Assembly: GCA_016169945.1 (NCBI GenBank)
Contig: JADLSH010000358.1
Coordinates: forward strand, 5,055,001-5,119,000
DNA: 64,000 nucleotides
Origin: Trachythela sp. YZ-2020
Lineage: Eukaryota; Cnidaria; Anthozoa; Malacalcyonacea; Clavulariidae
Direction of reading: 5' to 3'
Under the pieces are notes generated by a model. It worked only from the letters and a program-made list of their open reading frames with translations. It did no database searches and was not told the DNA's origin. The first letter of the stretch is position 1; each line of letters opens with the position of its first letter. Of this stretch, positions 45,301 to 55,489 are shown piece after piece. Made by a program: the position numbers and the translations under genes.

Positions 45301-47566
45301 GAATTTTTTTATGAAATCTATATTATGGAAATCAACTATGGAAATACTATTTCCATAGTATCTATAGTATATCCTTAGCGTTTCCATATTAATACAAAAA
45401 TGGCAATTAGTGTGGAATTAGTATAATTTCTATACTATTTGCCATTTTCAAACTATTTCCAGCTGGGATCCGTATGATTTCCATAGTAAGGATTTTGAAA
45501 ATTATTTCCAGTGTTATAAAGTGTGGAAAAATGAACATTGGAAAGAAAATGGTTAAAATTTAGGCAGCTTAATCAACAGTTAATGCGAGCCATGGTTCAT
45601 TCCTGACCCATTCCACCGTTACGGACATTACAACCAGTGACCATTTTGCAAACTCTCTCCTAGTCTTCCTTTAGTAATTCTAATATTTTCTTGTTTAATT
45701 AACCGAATTGTACCTAGGGGTAACCACTTGTAATACAAAGGGTAGATTGGGATGCATATTTCTCAATTGTTAGTCTATTAGTCAATCAAATTATCCCTTT
45801 ACATTGCATGAATTATAAAATTTGTTAATGTTCCAGATAACCAAATTATGGCTCCCAAACCAACTAGACAGAACGTTTCATGTTCAGGTTCATTATTTAA
45901 AGCGAAATCTTGTCACTAACTAGAAAAATATAACCCAAATATAACCAAACAAATTTGTGCATTTAAACATAATCTTTCATGAATGACATAAGATGTAATA
46001 TATTTGTTGGTTTCATATTTGTGCCTTTCTTACTTCTCGCATGGAATTATCTTTCTTCTATTTGATATTTGACCTTAAAACATCCGCTTAGACTTCCTCC
46101 AATTAGATATCACTGTCTTAGTCACCCCACTAATATTGCATTTAAGATGATGTAAGCGGAATGAGAATAAGCGATTGAAAATAAACGATTCCATTTTTTG
46201 TAGATGTATTGATTGTTTATTTTACTAATGACTTTATGCAATTTTCACCGGCGTTTCGGATGGTGTATGTCTCTCCTTCGCCCCTTCCCATTTCTCTGTA
46301 CGTCATAATTATTATGTGCATACATTATTATGCGGTGACACAAAGAGAGAGACTTGGATCAGGACTAAAATCAACCCAACTTCATTATCTTACCTTGTTC
46401 ACAGGCCACAGCAACTTGGGAGATAGAGGGAAAATCATGACGATCTTTTGGTTTCGTTGGACAACAGACCAACCTTTCTTTTATATTCTGGCAATCGAAA
46501 TTATTGTAGTCTCGATGACCATGATATTCCTGGACACCTAAGTTTTTTATTAGTCCTGGGAAACCTGACTCGATACATGCCAATTGTCCTAACTCTTTAG
46601 TCCAATGCTTCACGCGAAGAATCTCCCAACTTCTACTGTTATTTATAGCAACATTTCCCGAATTAACGTAGGCAGATTGAACTATTCGAATTGCTGAAGA
46701 TATTGAAAAGATGCAGTTAAACTAAAGCCATACATTTGCATTCGCATTACTGATTTACTAGGGCATATATTGCGTTTGCATTACTCATCTTGTCAATGTT
46801 TCCCTAGATTATCACGCTTGCTTTAACGTGACTTCGAAAGACTTTAGCAGACACGGCTAGGGTGGTTCAACTTAACATTTTAGCTTGTTCTTATAGAGCA
46901 TGATAATCAGAAATGTATACTTACGTTTCGGATCACATTGAAGAGGTGGCGGAAAACGTTCTATAGAAATAAAAGAGAAACTTGTAAATAATATAAATTA
47001 TTTTCAGGATGATATTTTGTGTGATAATTCAATTCCAGAAATGAAGACTTTTCATCGTTAGTTCTATTACTAAGAGACTGAAGGACTATTCATCTGTGAG
47101 TACTTCAGACTGATTCAGATAATATCTATTCTCCCAACCAACGAATTTACCATTGTAGCGGTGATTTCGATAGTTTAATTACGACTTATTAAACTCTGTA
47201 AAGAGCATTATGAAGATAGATATATCTTAAACTTACCACACATCACCCATACTAAACTGAAGTCATCAGTTTTGTTTAGCAATTTCCAATCACCATGTTG
47301 ACAATCGGATAACCTCTTTTCGTTTCCCGCACAGTTTAAATTTTGGTTAGTCACAACATTCCCCACCACGTTAGTCAAATTATAAATAAGTCGAAAATCC
47401 AGTGGTCTTATAAATCCTAACTCACTGCAAGTCACCCTTGTATTAGCGACGGTAAAACCAAACTTCTCCCAGAACCGCCATTTCCCACCAGTGAGCACCT
47501 GTATATTTCCTACACTGCCGTTTGTTGGTAATCCAGTAAATGGATCCACCATACGCACAGAAAAAC
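36100..47566 (-). CDS. SRCR-only partial tandem paralogue (SRCR1-8)
   Basis: Nine open exons in the order of the main receptor: 47237-47566, 46925-46960, 46394-46693, 44790-45086, 40991-41308, 40445-40762, 38180-38503, 36975-37205, 36100-36380. All internal junctions are phase 1 with usable AG/GT borders (38180 has a weak GTGACG donor). About 811 residues are covered and no stop was found inside any exon. Missing: a signal-peptide exon (none seen in 47567-64000), SRCR9, the LRRs and the 7TM. The final exon leaves in phase 0, which cannot join any phase-1 SRCR exon; reading on gives a stop at 36049. It could be a truncated pseudogene, a secreted SRCR protein with an unseen first exon, or a copy cut by transposon insertions. 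The open frames suggest recent origin or constraint. Confidence 0.65.
36975..37205 (-). CDS. paralogue SRCR7, short form
   Basis: 231 nt. VFRLKSGGILNQGQLEQY and YCQRLGYADGIQI, lacking the same segment as its partner at 12589-12825. Confidence 0.72.
37262..37896. mobile_element. PIF/Harbinger-like MITE, TTA target
   Basis: Ends GGGACAGTTCATTTTTCATC and, inverted, GGGACCGTTTATTTTTATCT. TTA is duplicated at 37259-37261 and 37897-37899. Located in the SRCR6-SRCR7 intron of the paralogue. No ORF. Confidence 0.78.
38180..38503 (-). CDS. paralogue SRCR6
   Basis: 324 nt. DVRLVQFN start, GIWGHVAGENWTMENAQVVC, then HCNGDEMKLVDCPRS. The donor GTGACG is non-consensus beyond GT. Confidence 0.8.
38504..40444. 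other. intron of the paralogue (SRCR5-SRCR6)
   Basis: About 1.9 kb with a short tandem duplication near 38960-39010 (ATGTAATGAACAATGGG twice) and a hairpin at about 39825-39905 (GCCCTACACGAA against its complement). TGAGAGTTGATGAGAGT near 39361 recurs inverted near 40300. No other exon found. Confidence 0.45.
40445..40762 (-). CDS. paralogue SRCR5
   Basis: 318 nt. IRLVGSLNVNKGKLEVYF, VVCHELGYLKAVPF and NCTGNEKALSRCF. The donor is A|GTAGGT, keeping phase 1. Confidence 0.82.
40991..41308 (-). CDS. paralogue SRCR4
   Basis: 318 nt. EIRLNGFNSHHAGKIEVLYK, RVACRQLGYYDAL and KCNGSESRLQDC. It has no internal Met near its start, but the frame is open between the splice sites. Confidence 0.82.
41905..42130 (+). 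promoter_or_regulatory. promoter-like tract inside the hAT element
   Basis: Three ATTGG (inverted CCAAT) motifs at 41946-41950, 42016-42020 and 42048-42052, interleaved with three repeats of TTGACTAA (near 41914, 41961 and 42071). Located 110-300 bases before the ATG at 42239. A regulatory role is inferred from motif clustering. Confidence 0.4.
42239..42475 (+). CDS. 78-residue protein or first exon of unknown function
   Basis: Starts MPIYETVQSAFQSEDLKSLE and contains NTRSVQELLDAINETDISLS, then FIPRVARRLVNKVTAIRY before a stop. The composition looks like a real amphipathic helical protein rather than noise: charged, heptad-like Leu/Val spacing, no low complexity. A GT follows ATAAG at 42469-42470, so it may be exon 1 spliced onward. 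I do not recognise the family. It could be a captured host exon or the 5-prime exon of a deleted transposase gene. The hAT ends enclose it. Confidence 0.4.
   Translation: MPIYETVQSAFQSEDLKSLENVNTDLFKQMHALNTRSVQELLDAINETDISLSRDFGAEIFIPRVARRLVNKVTAIRY
42815..43040. repeat. palindrome nested in the hAT element
   Basis: TTATTATTACGATTATTGTA at the left is mirrored near 43015-43035, and CGCATTTCACTACGC pairs with its complement in the right arm. The centre is purine/pyrimidine rich (GAGAAGGAAGGAG against CTCCTTCTCCC). Confidence 0.65.
43164..44789. other. intron of the paralogue (SRCR3-SRCR4), remainder
   Basis: No further exon recognised. The minus-strand ORF at 43703-43969 lacks family character. 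Confidence 0.4.
44790..45086 (-). CDS. paralogue SRCR3
   Basis: 297 nt. Six Cys with VVCWELGYSRKSEV and GCTGKEERLRECR. Same length as 17371-17667. Confidence 0.82.
45087..46393. other. intron of the paralogue (SRCR2-SRCR3)
   Basis: Contains several imperfect copies of TTTCCATAGTA in both orientations at about 45325-45500, probably an eroded foldback. No exon found. Confidence 0.4.
46394..46693 (-). CDS. paralogue SRCR2
   Basis: 300 nt. IRIVQSAYVNSGNVAI start, CIESGFPG centre and the CC pair in LVCCPTKP, as in its partner at 17957-18256. Confidence 0.8.
46925..46960 (-). CDS. paralogue linker micro-exon
   Basis: 36 nt coding about ERFPPPLQCDPK, matching the linker of the main gene in length, phase and Cys position. 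Confidence 0.7.
47237..47566 (-). CDS. paralogue SRCR1
   Basis: 330 nt, phase 1 both sides, same length as 19289-19618. FSVRMVDPFTGLPTNG and NCAGNEKRLSDCQHG are diagnostic. Four Cys. Confidence 0.8.
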
Positions 47567-47623
47567 CTAAAGAAATAAGTCCTTGATTTTGTAATTTATC
47601 AATATGGTCTCTACCAAAGGCGT

Positions 47624-47830
47624 AGCCACGGGTGGGGGGGGGGGACTGGTGAGGGAAGAGTGCCCTCCACTCTCCCTCAGGAGCACCTTCGAGATATGCT
47701 TAATCTGCGCAGGTGGGTTTTCTGGTGGGCGGGTGGGCTGGTGGGCTGGTGGGCTGGTGGGCTGGAGGGCTGGCTGGGGGGCGGTTGGGCGGGAGCGGAC
47801 GGGTAGAGGGTGGGGGGGGGGAGGGGTGGG
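47624..47830. repeat. G-rich minisatellite
   Basis: On the plus strand, runs of G3 or longer recur every 6-8 bases, including five near-exact repeats of GCTGGTGG or GCTGGAGG at about 47725-47770. It can form G-quadruplexes on the plus strand. It lies just upstream (in transcription sense) of the paralogue SRCR1 exon, about where a first exon or intron 1 would be expected. Confidence 0.7.
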
Positions 47831-48139
47831 AGCGAGCACAATATATTATAGGAAGCTAGAATTTCCAGGACTCTAAGAAACCTCAGATACCAAAACTTTC
47901 TCCGGGAGCATGCACCCGGACTACCCCGGTAAGCTGACGCCCCCCCCGTATACGAACCATTCGATTGATGAATTCTCTCAGATTCATTAGAATGATAGAT
48001 TCATGAGCTTTATAGTATTAAGGGGGTCCTGTACAAAAATATTATGTCTTTTCTTTTTAATATAGTTAAAATCTGTTTCCACCAGGTTGTTTAGTAACTT
48101 AGTCTGACAAGATTTTGTTACCATGGTTACCAAGATATG

Positions 48140-50390
48140 ACATTCCCATAGATATAATAAACCTAGATTGCTGACTCATACGTAGCGGACGCGTGATCTG
48201 CATGATAAATCCAAGATGGCCGCCATTCAGGGCAAAAAGGCTATAAACTCTGCGGGGAAATGCATATTTTTTGCATTTTGCGTCGTCCCAGTGTTTCGAA
48301 TCCACTTCGATCAAACTTTTTTGGCAATAACTACTTATCGTGAAGGTTTTAGACGCAAACTGGACAGCTGGGGATGAATTGATGTAAACATATCGCTCGC
48401 CGAAATTTGTACGAAATCGTCACTTGGTCAGTTCGAGTGAATTACTCTGGTTTAGAGTATTTTATAAAGGAAATTTGTGGTTTTCAAGGCCAAAGACGTA
48501 TACCTTGAAGGCTTTGGATGCAGAATGGATCGTTTGGGATGAATTATATTAAAATATCGCTCGCCGAAGCTTGACAGTAGTCGACATGAAAATGTCATTT
48601 AATTGTCCACAGTTAACTGATGCCAAATATCATCTAGAGGTGAAATTTGACACAAACAATAATAAATATGGTACAGTATTTCAAGGATGGAAATATTAAA
48701 ACATTTATGAAGATGCAATGCAGTCTATTTGAACTCACTGTATGAAATGGCAGACAGCATTACTCATGAAAGGAAGAATTCTGATCATTATATTGATTAG
48801 GCTTTTCCCGGGGAGATCATGAGACCAGACTGGGTAATATATGGCAGATTTCGACAAGGAAAAATTTATGCAGCAGGGAAAAATTCAAGTGTAGTGTGCA
48901 AAATTGTGGCAAATGCACTGCAAATTTGAGTGTTGTTTCTGATTTTCAGTATTGTTTTAAAACATTTAACTTAACATTTAACAATACAGTAACAGTGTGC
49001 AACCTGTTCATGTACTGAAAAATATCAAGTATGCATCGGCCAGACTTTCCATGGTGGTCGTGAAATATAAACCTCTATAAAATAAATTCTGTTCATTAAA
49101 CTTAACAGTTTCATGTATGCTTGAATGAAATCCGTACATTGTTATACTAATATTAATTATCATTTCTATAGTAAAAATATATTAATCCTTCAAGTAATTA
49201 ATGGAAAATTTTCCTACTTTGTTGAACCTCAATAAAACTAACATGAAGTTTTCTTGCATGTCCAAAACTAAATTTCTTGACATGTCATCTAGTGAGAATG
49301 AATATCCAGATTAACAATATGTTGGTGTTTTCTATTTATGCATGGTTCTTTTTCAGACGACATTTAGCAAGCTATATTTTCCAAGGCTGCCCTGGGGGGG
49401 AATTGCTCGATGGGCCCCAGATTTAAGTGAGCCCCAAAATACTACAAAAGGAAAAAAAAACTGGGGAAAGAAGTCAGAGGGTTGTAAGAGGTGGGGAAGG
49501 GATCATAATCTCATTTTCCATTCCCAATTTTAATTGCTATTTTTATTGCTTTGTTGTAATCCCAGTCGTCTCATCAAGTAAAGCCTGTTACAGACATTAC
49601 TTTTATCCTCTAAGTAATGTTCCCAATATTCCTCAAAATATCTAATGACTAAATGTATTAAACCAAGTACATTTAAAGTACTTGTTTGCAGTAAATGACA
49701 TTTTCATGTCAAGCTTCGGCGAGCGATATTTTAAAATAATTCATCCCAAACGGTTCATTCTGCATCCAAAGTCTTCAAGGTATACGTCTTTGGCCTTGAA
49801 AACCACAAATTTCCTTTATAAAATACTCTAAACCAGAGTAATTCACTCGAAGTGACCAAGTGACGATTTCGTACAAATTTCGGCGAGCGATATGTTTACA
49901 TCAATTCATCCCCAGCTGTCCAGTTTGCATCTAAAACCTTCATGATGGGTAGTTATTGCCAAAAAAGTTAGATCGAAGTGGATTCGAAACACTCGGACGA
50001 CGCAAAATGCAAAAAATATGGATTTCCCCGTAGAGTTTATAGTCTTTTTGCCCTGAATGGCGGCCATCTTGGATTTATCATGCAGGTCACGCGTCCGCTA
50101 CGTATGAGTCAGCAATCTAAAGGCCATTTTCCATTACGGTCGTATTGCCCGCGCGGGCGAAGCGACCGATTCGAATCACGTGAATAATTAGTCGCGCGGG
50201 CACGCCAAGAAAGTGGAATGTAGTTCAACTTTCAGGCGTGTCCGCGAGGTGTAAAGCGGCTACTCATGCTAAAAATCTCATGCTAGACACCTACAGCGAA
50301 AGTTGAAACATGGTCGCTCCGCCCGCGCGGGCAAAGAGGCTGTAATGGAAAATTGCCTTTAAGTTTATTATATCTATGGACATTCCCCAT
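48140..50390. mobile_element. 2.2-kb DNA transposon with ~465-bp inverted arms
   Basis: The left arm (about 48140-48605) matches the right arm (49690-50390) in inverse, for example GCGGACGCGTGATCTGCATG against its near-complement at about 50080-50100, with TTCGGCGAGCGATATT blocks in both arms. The right arm is interrupted by a MITE (50121-50359). The middle holds no recognisable transposase. Outer borders are approximate. Confidence 0.7.
50121..50359. mobile_element. MITE nested in the long-arm transposon
   Basis: AGGCCATTTTCCATTACGGT and, inverted, AAGGCAATTTTCCATTACAG are the ends, with GCCCGCGCGGGC palindromes just inside each. TAA lies on both sides (50118-50120 and 50360-50362). The uninterrupted left arm of the host element confirms the insertion point. 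Confidence 0.8.
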
Positions 50391-51485
50391 GGTGAAAAGA
50401 GCGTACCTTTTTAAACCTGATTGCTAGATTGATAATAATGATAAAAACCTGGAATAACTTTTATGCTGTCACAAATAACATTGTCTAGGAGGTGAACAAG
50501 AACTATTAACAAAGGAGGCATAATAGAGATTTTACAGCCTAAATACAAGAAATGTGTACAACTAGTCACTAAAACAGTCACTATTTCATAACAATTGAAC
50601 AGAATTCAATTATTTTAGTTCATCTCCATGCAAGAGAATGCATGCATATGCTGTCAACCCCGAAAATTCGATTAAGATTGCTTTAATAGATACTTTTTGA
50701 GATATGCGGCGCGCAATATCGGGAATGGGGCATTTCTAGCAGTTGAGAAAACCAAGTTTAAAGTTTTTGCAGAATAACGTACATAGAACAATGTAAAAGG
50801 ACAAAGAGACAATAGAATAAACCAACCGCATAGCTTAATTCGCTTAGGGTAAAATCATTGCTGCCGCGGTGAGCGAGCCTTCAGCGAGCGAGCAAGGCAG
50901 CAGACTAATTTGATACAGCTAGGCAAAATCTCAATCTGCTACAGACGCAATGCATTGTGGTTCGAATTGAAAGGACCACAATGCAACGCGCGGCTTATAT
51001 AAATCAACTGGAGTGAAGCGCGTGTTCTCTTTTTGCGTTTGGTCTTAAGGAGGTTTATGGAACCCAAATTATATTCAATAGATTGTAAACAAGATCCTGC
51101 CGGTTGAAGGATTAACTCGTACCAATGCGCAAAGAATATACTACAAATACAATTATATATGTATCAAGGCAGTTTGTCAAATTGAAATTCCACTCAGTGC
51201 TTCGAAGGCTGGAAGGCGAAAAATTTCTTCAGAATATAGAAAAATAACCTAGTAATTAGGGAGTCACAACTGGGCGCATTACAATGTCTTTAAGAGCAAT
51301 AAATTTTCGCGAGAGAAGATAGTGTTTCGCATGATATCGTAGCAAAATAAACCATGCCTACCGTCTACGCAGAAAAATCAGTGAATTTATAAATGTGACC
51401 TACTGACCTGTGTTTCACGCAAATAATATATTGCGAATATAACGAAACATTTCGGCGGTGTTATGTTACCTATTATTATCGAAAT
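50391..51485. other. spacer, nothing recognised
   Basis: Includes CGGTGAGCGAGCCTTCAGCG near 50870, a short imperfect palindrome. No exon for the paralogue start was found. Confidence 0.35.
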
Positions 51486-51716
51486 GATAGATAGATAGAT
51501 AGATTTTATTTATACACGCTAATAACATCAACAAAAGCTGGTTTCCATGAAAGGCGTGTACATCAATAAAGAGAAGTATTAAATATAAACTAGTACAAGT
51601 AGAAATAATCTTTCAAGCCGTCTAAAAAAGTATAAAGTATCAACTAAGGTATTAATATACCAATAATCCAATAAGAATAAAGTTACGGTATTTTACAAAT
51701 TATTTACAACTGGTTA

Positions 51717-52291
51717 TTAGCAGTTGTGAGTAGCGATTTTGTGTTCAAAGATTTGCAGTGATTTGCTTTCTCTTATTTCCTTTGGCAAAGAGTTCCATAT
51801 GAATGCCCCATCAAACATGAAACTCTTTTTCATGTTGTTTGTACGAGGTTGTGGCAAACAAACGGCCGATGAAACGTTCCGAAGATTGTAACTTGTCGTT
51901 TCGTTTTTGTTAGTAAAAAGGTTTGTGAGACTCTTTGGTCCCATGTTATTTAAAATTTTAAACATAACCTTAGCCTTTGCTTTTATTCGTTGCATTTTAA
52001 GTGGTTGCCATCCTAATTCGTTTAACACGATATCATGATGAACTTCATTGCTCGAATATGTAATTATGCGAGCTGCTCTATTATGCAGTTTTGTAGTCTT
52101 GTTGACTGGGTTTCACCAAACACATTCCATACTTCACAACAATAACTGAAGTATGGTTGCACTATTGCATTGTAAACAGAGAGAAGCGAGTCTCTGTCAA
52201 CAAATTCCCTCAAACGACGAAGGGCACCGAGTCCTGAATTTATTTTCTTACATACAGTTTCAGTATTTTTTCCAGGAGAGATGTTGATCAA
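51717..52291 (-). pseudogene. LINE C-terminal segments, two frames
   Basis: 52291-52064 gives INISPGKNTETVCKK, LGALRRLREFV and VQPYFSYCCEVWNVFG. After a frame change, 52028-51717 gives LNELGWQPLKMQRIK, NYNLRNV-type and PQPRTNNMKKSFMFDGAFIW. These are the conserved segments following the RT core in CR1-like LINEs. Confidence 0.75.
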
Positions 52292-53633
52292 CAGTTACTC
52301 CTAATGTCTTGCATTCAAAAACTTGTTTAATTGGTGTTTTGTCTATATTAACTTTATTCTGATGATTCGAGACACTATTTATCATTGGTTTTGATCCAAT
52401 TAGCATGAATTCAGTTTTTGCAACATTGAGACTAAGCTTGTTTGCTATTAACCATTTTCTAAGGTTCTCTAAGTCTGTGTTCATAGCAACTTCAACATCA
52501 TCTATAGTATCACCCGTGGCTGTTAAATTTGTGTCATCAGCAAATAATCTGGACCTAGTTTCATTTAAGCATTGTGGTAAATCATTTATGTATAGCAGAA
52601 AGAACAAAGGCCCCAATATTGAGCCTTGAGGAACACCACATTTAATCTTGCGCTCAGATGAAACAAATCCATTCACTCTACATTTTTGATTTCGGTTAAA
52701 AAGATATGATTTCAATAGTAAATATGCATTCCCTTTGATTCCGCAAAGTTCTAGTTTTTTAAGTAGAATTTGGTGATCCACAGTATCAAATGCTTTTTTT
52801 AGATCAATGAATACTACCAAACTGAATTGCTTTCTATCCATGTTCACATACCAACTGTTTGTGCAATCTAGTAATGCAGTAGCAGTGGAATGGAATTTTC
52901 TGAAGCCAAATTGATTTTCGGAAAGCAGTTCATTTTGGGTTAAGTAATCATACAATTGATTGTAGAGAATCCTTTCCATAATTTTGTTTATGGCGGGTAA
53001 AACTGAAATAGGTCTGTAGTTTCCTGGTAAATTTCGTTGACCACTTTTATACAGTGGTGTGACCCTTGCTACTTTCCATTCACTTGGGAAAGAGCATAAG
53101 GTCATGGTTTGATTAAATATATAAGTTAATGAGCTAGAAATAATAGGTGATGCTATTTTAATAATTTTACTGGAGATGTTGTCTATACCAGTTGCTTTGA
53201 AACTTGAAAGGCCTCGGAGGAGATGATATATGTTGTCTACAGTTACAGCTTTGAAATTAGTGAATTCAGATTCAGATGTTTTAATGTATTGTAGAAAATT
53301 ACTTTCAGAGTTATTAATTTCACTTGCTAAACTTGGACCAATGTCTGAGAAGAATTTATTAAAGCCTTCAGCAATTTCCTCAGGACTTTGTAAAGTTTCC
53401 TCACAAATATTTAACTCATTTACCTGAGTAGGTCTATTTTTACGGCCTAACAAAGAATTTATTGTTTTCCATGCCTCCTTTGGACATTGTTTTTGATTTG
53501 CAATCCTACTAGAATAGTATTCTGTTTTGGCATTTTTTAGTTCTATGTTTACTTTGTTTCTTGCTTTTTTAAAGTTTTGCCAGTCTGATTCAAGTTTTGT
53601 GATAATAGCCTTTCTTTTAAGCTTGTCTCTCAT
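52260..53633 (-). pseudogene. LINE reverse transcriptase domain
   Basis: 457 codons open. RT blocks in order: YRPISVLPAINKIMERIL, FIDLKKAFDTVDHQILLKKL, CGVPQGSILGPLFFLLYIND, the catalytic FADD box in SRLFADDTNLTATG, and SLNVAKTEFMLIGS. All catalytic Asp are present. The frame opens only after a shift from the endonuclease part and breaks at a T run near 52265. Confidence 0.9.
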
Positions 53634-53714
53634 TTATTAACTTTTTAATATTTTTTGTAATCCATGGAATTCTACTTGACTTTATTTTTTTACATTGCAA
53701 AGGTGCATGTTTAT

Positions 53715-54692
53715 TCAAAACTTCAAGAAATAATTGCTTCCAAATGTCCCACATGCTATCGGATCATCAGCAAAAAAGTAAATATATTCCCATGGTTGAT
53801 TTCCTAGATCTTTAAGAAATTTTTCTTGTTGAAAATGTTTCATGTTTCTAATCTCAACAATGTTTCTTTGATGTTTCTTAGCCATGTTAATTTTTCTAAT
53901 TGCAAATATAAGACTGTGATCACTAATTCCTGTGTGAATTACCCCAGAATTACAGATATTTTCTGGTTTATTGGTAACAAAGTGATCAAGAAGACTGGAA
54001 GTTGTCATAGTTACCCGAGTAGATTCTTCAATCAACTGCGATAGTTGATACATTTCATATATTGCTTTAAGTGACTTAGTTGCTTGATCCGAATTTATCT
54101 TAAGTAGGTCACAATTTAGATCCCCAAGAATAACAACTTCTTTGTTTTCATCATCAATTGCTTGAATAAAGCTTTCAAGATGAGTAAAAAATTCAGTTTC
54201 TGCACTAGGAGGTCTATACACAGAAATAACAAAAAATGGCTGACTGTGTGGTTTTATAATTTCAATGCATGCAGCCTCTAGCTCAGGTGGTACTAGATCA
54301 TTTCTGATATGGTAAGTAATCGAGCTACGTAGGTAAATACAAACACCACCCCCTCTTCTTGATCTGTCTCTTCTAACAATATCATAGCCATCAATGTGAA
54401 CCATGCTATCAGTAATTGTTGAATCAAGCCTGGTTTCATTAAATGCTATAACATCAAGTTTTTTGTTTGACATTGAAAAGTTGATTTCATCAAAATGCTT
54501 TGGTAGGCTAACAATATTCAAAAAGGCAATTTTAAAACCTCTTTGATTGGGAATAGAACTCAAATCTTTGCAAAAATCGCTACTCACAACTGTACGATTA
54601 CTACTTACTTTCGATGTTGACGGTTGAAGCAACCGTGTACTATGCAAAGAATGATGTGCCTGTGGTTGCTGTAGGGAAAAAAGCATGAACAA
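53715..54692 (-). pseudogene. LINE apurinic-like endonuclease domain
   Basis: 325 codons. APE-type blocks: FLNIVSLPKHFDEI, AFNETRLDSTI, RRGGGVCIYLRSS, VISVYRPP, ILGDLNCDLL, LLDHFVTNKP and GISDHSLIF. The catalytic Glu and the SDH motif are retained. The frame is lost near 53760, where the reading changes to an out-of-frame tail ending at 53715. Confidence 0.88.
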
Positions 54693-54700
54693 CCTGACAT

Positions 54701-55489
54701 TGGATAATATATCTACGACTACGAAGACAAATTTCTTATTCTAGCAATTTACCGTTCAGTTCAGTTATGTTCCAATGTTCATGAGGACCCGCACGATGTG
54801 TGAAAAAATTAAGGCAAAAGGTGTTCGTTTCCAAGGCATCCGAAAGGCAGGCGTTTGAGGGTTGAAATGTATTAATTAAATTTACTCACTTCATGACCAG
54901 ATGCAGATGTAATTTAATCAAAGAGTTTGCGCTTGGTTTAAATATTGATAACTCATGTAATAGTTTACTAAATAGTAAATAGCGTTCCATTTGTCAACGC
55001 CATCATTTAAGATTTAGCATGCATGGTAGAGTACGCGCCAAATTTAATACTGCATAAGCCGCGAAGTATATTTTCGATCAGCCGATGCAGTTGGCGAATA
55101 GCAATGGCTATAGTATATATTTCGTCATTTCGATAACTTCCTTTGTAATATTCTTGTTCTGGCGTTCAGTCAAGGAGTAGAAATAAAGCCGAGCGGATGG
55201 AATACAGCACGTAGCAGACGGTGAATAGCATGGTCAACCAGATCTCTGGAACAATACAATAAGATAAGTATGGCGACAGTACAGTGATCAAGATTCAGAG
55301 AAGCATATCCGACATAAAATCGCGCAAATGCGCACCATGCAGCATCTCATGCAATGAAACGATATCTGGAAACATATACTCAATCAGAACCAATTATATT
55401 TAGTAAGATTATTTAGCATCCCGCGCCACAACGTTCAGCTCCATGTTGTCGCCTTATAAATTCGCGCGTACCGCGCTACAACATATAAC
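54701..55489. other. spacer between LINE and satellite
   Basis: No gene recognised. The satellite consensus begins to be recognisable near 55490. Confidence 0.4.

Larger units (their letters stand above)
51486..54700 (-). mobile_element. CR1/Jockey-type LINE, frameshifted
   Basis: The element reads leftwards: endonuclease, reverse transcriptase, C-terminal segments, a short 3-prime UTR and a (TATC)n tail (51486-51505), a microsatellite-type end typical of CR1/L2 LINEs. ORF1 is not seen, so the 5-prime end is probably truncated near 54700. At least three frame changes (about 53700, 52270 and 52050) make it inactive in its present form. Confidence 0.85.

Noticed and set aside
20235..47566. One giant gene joining the SRCR-only copy to the main receptor
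   Set aside because: The last exon of the copy ends in phase 0 while the SRCR exons of the main gene need phase 1, and the main gene has its own signal exon at 20235-20301.
47567..47876. Pro-rich and Gly-rich ORFs on opposite strands
   Set aside because: Both are translations of the G-rich minisatellite.
52405..53427. Plus-strand ORFs over the LINE
   Set aside because: Antisense shadows of the reverse transcriptase frame.
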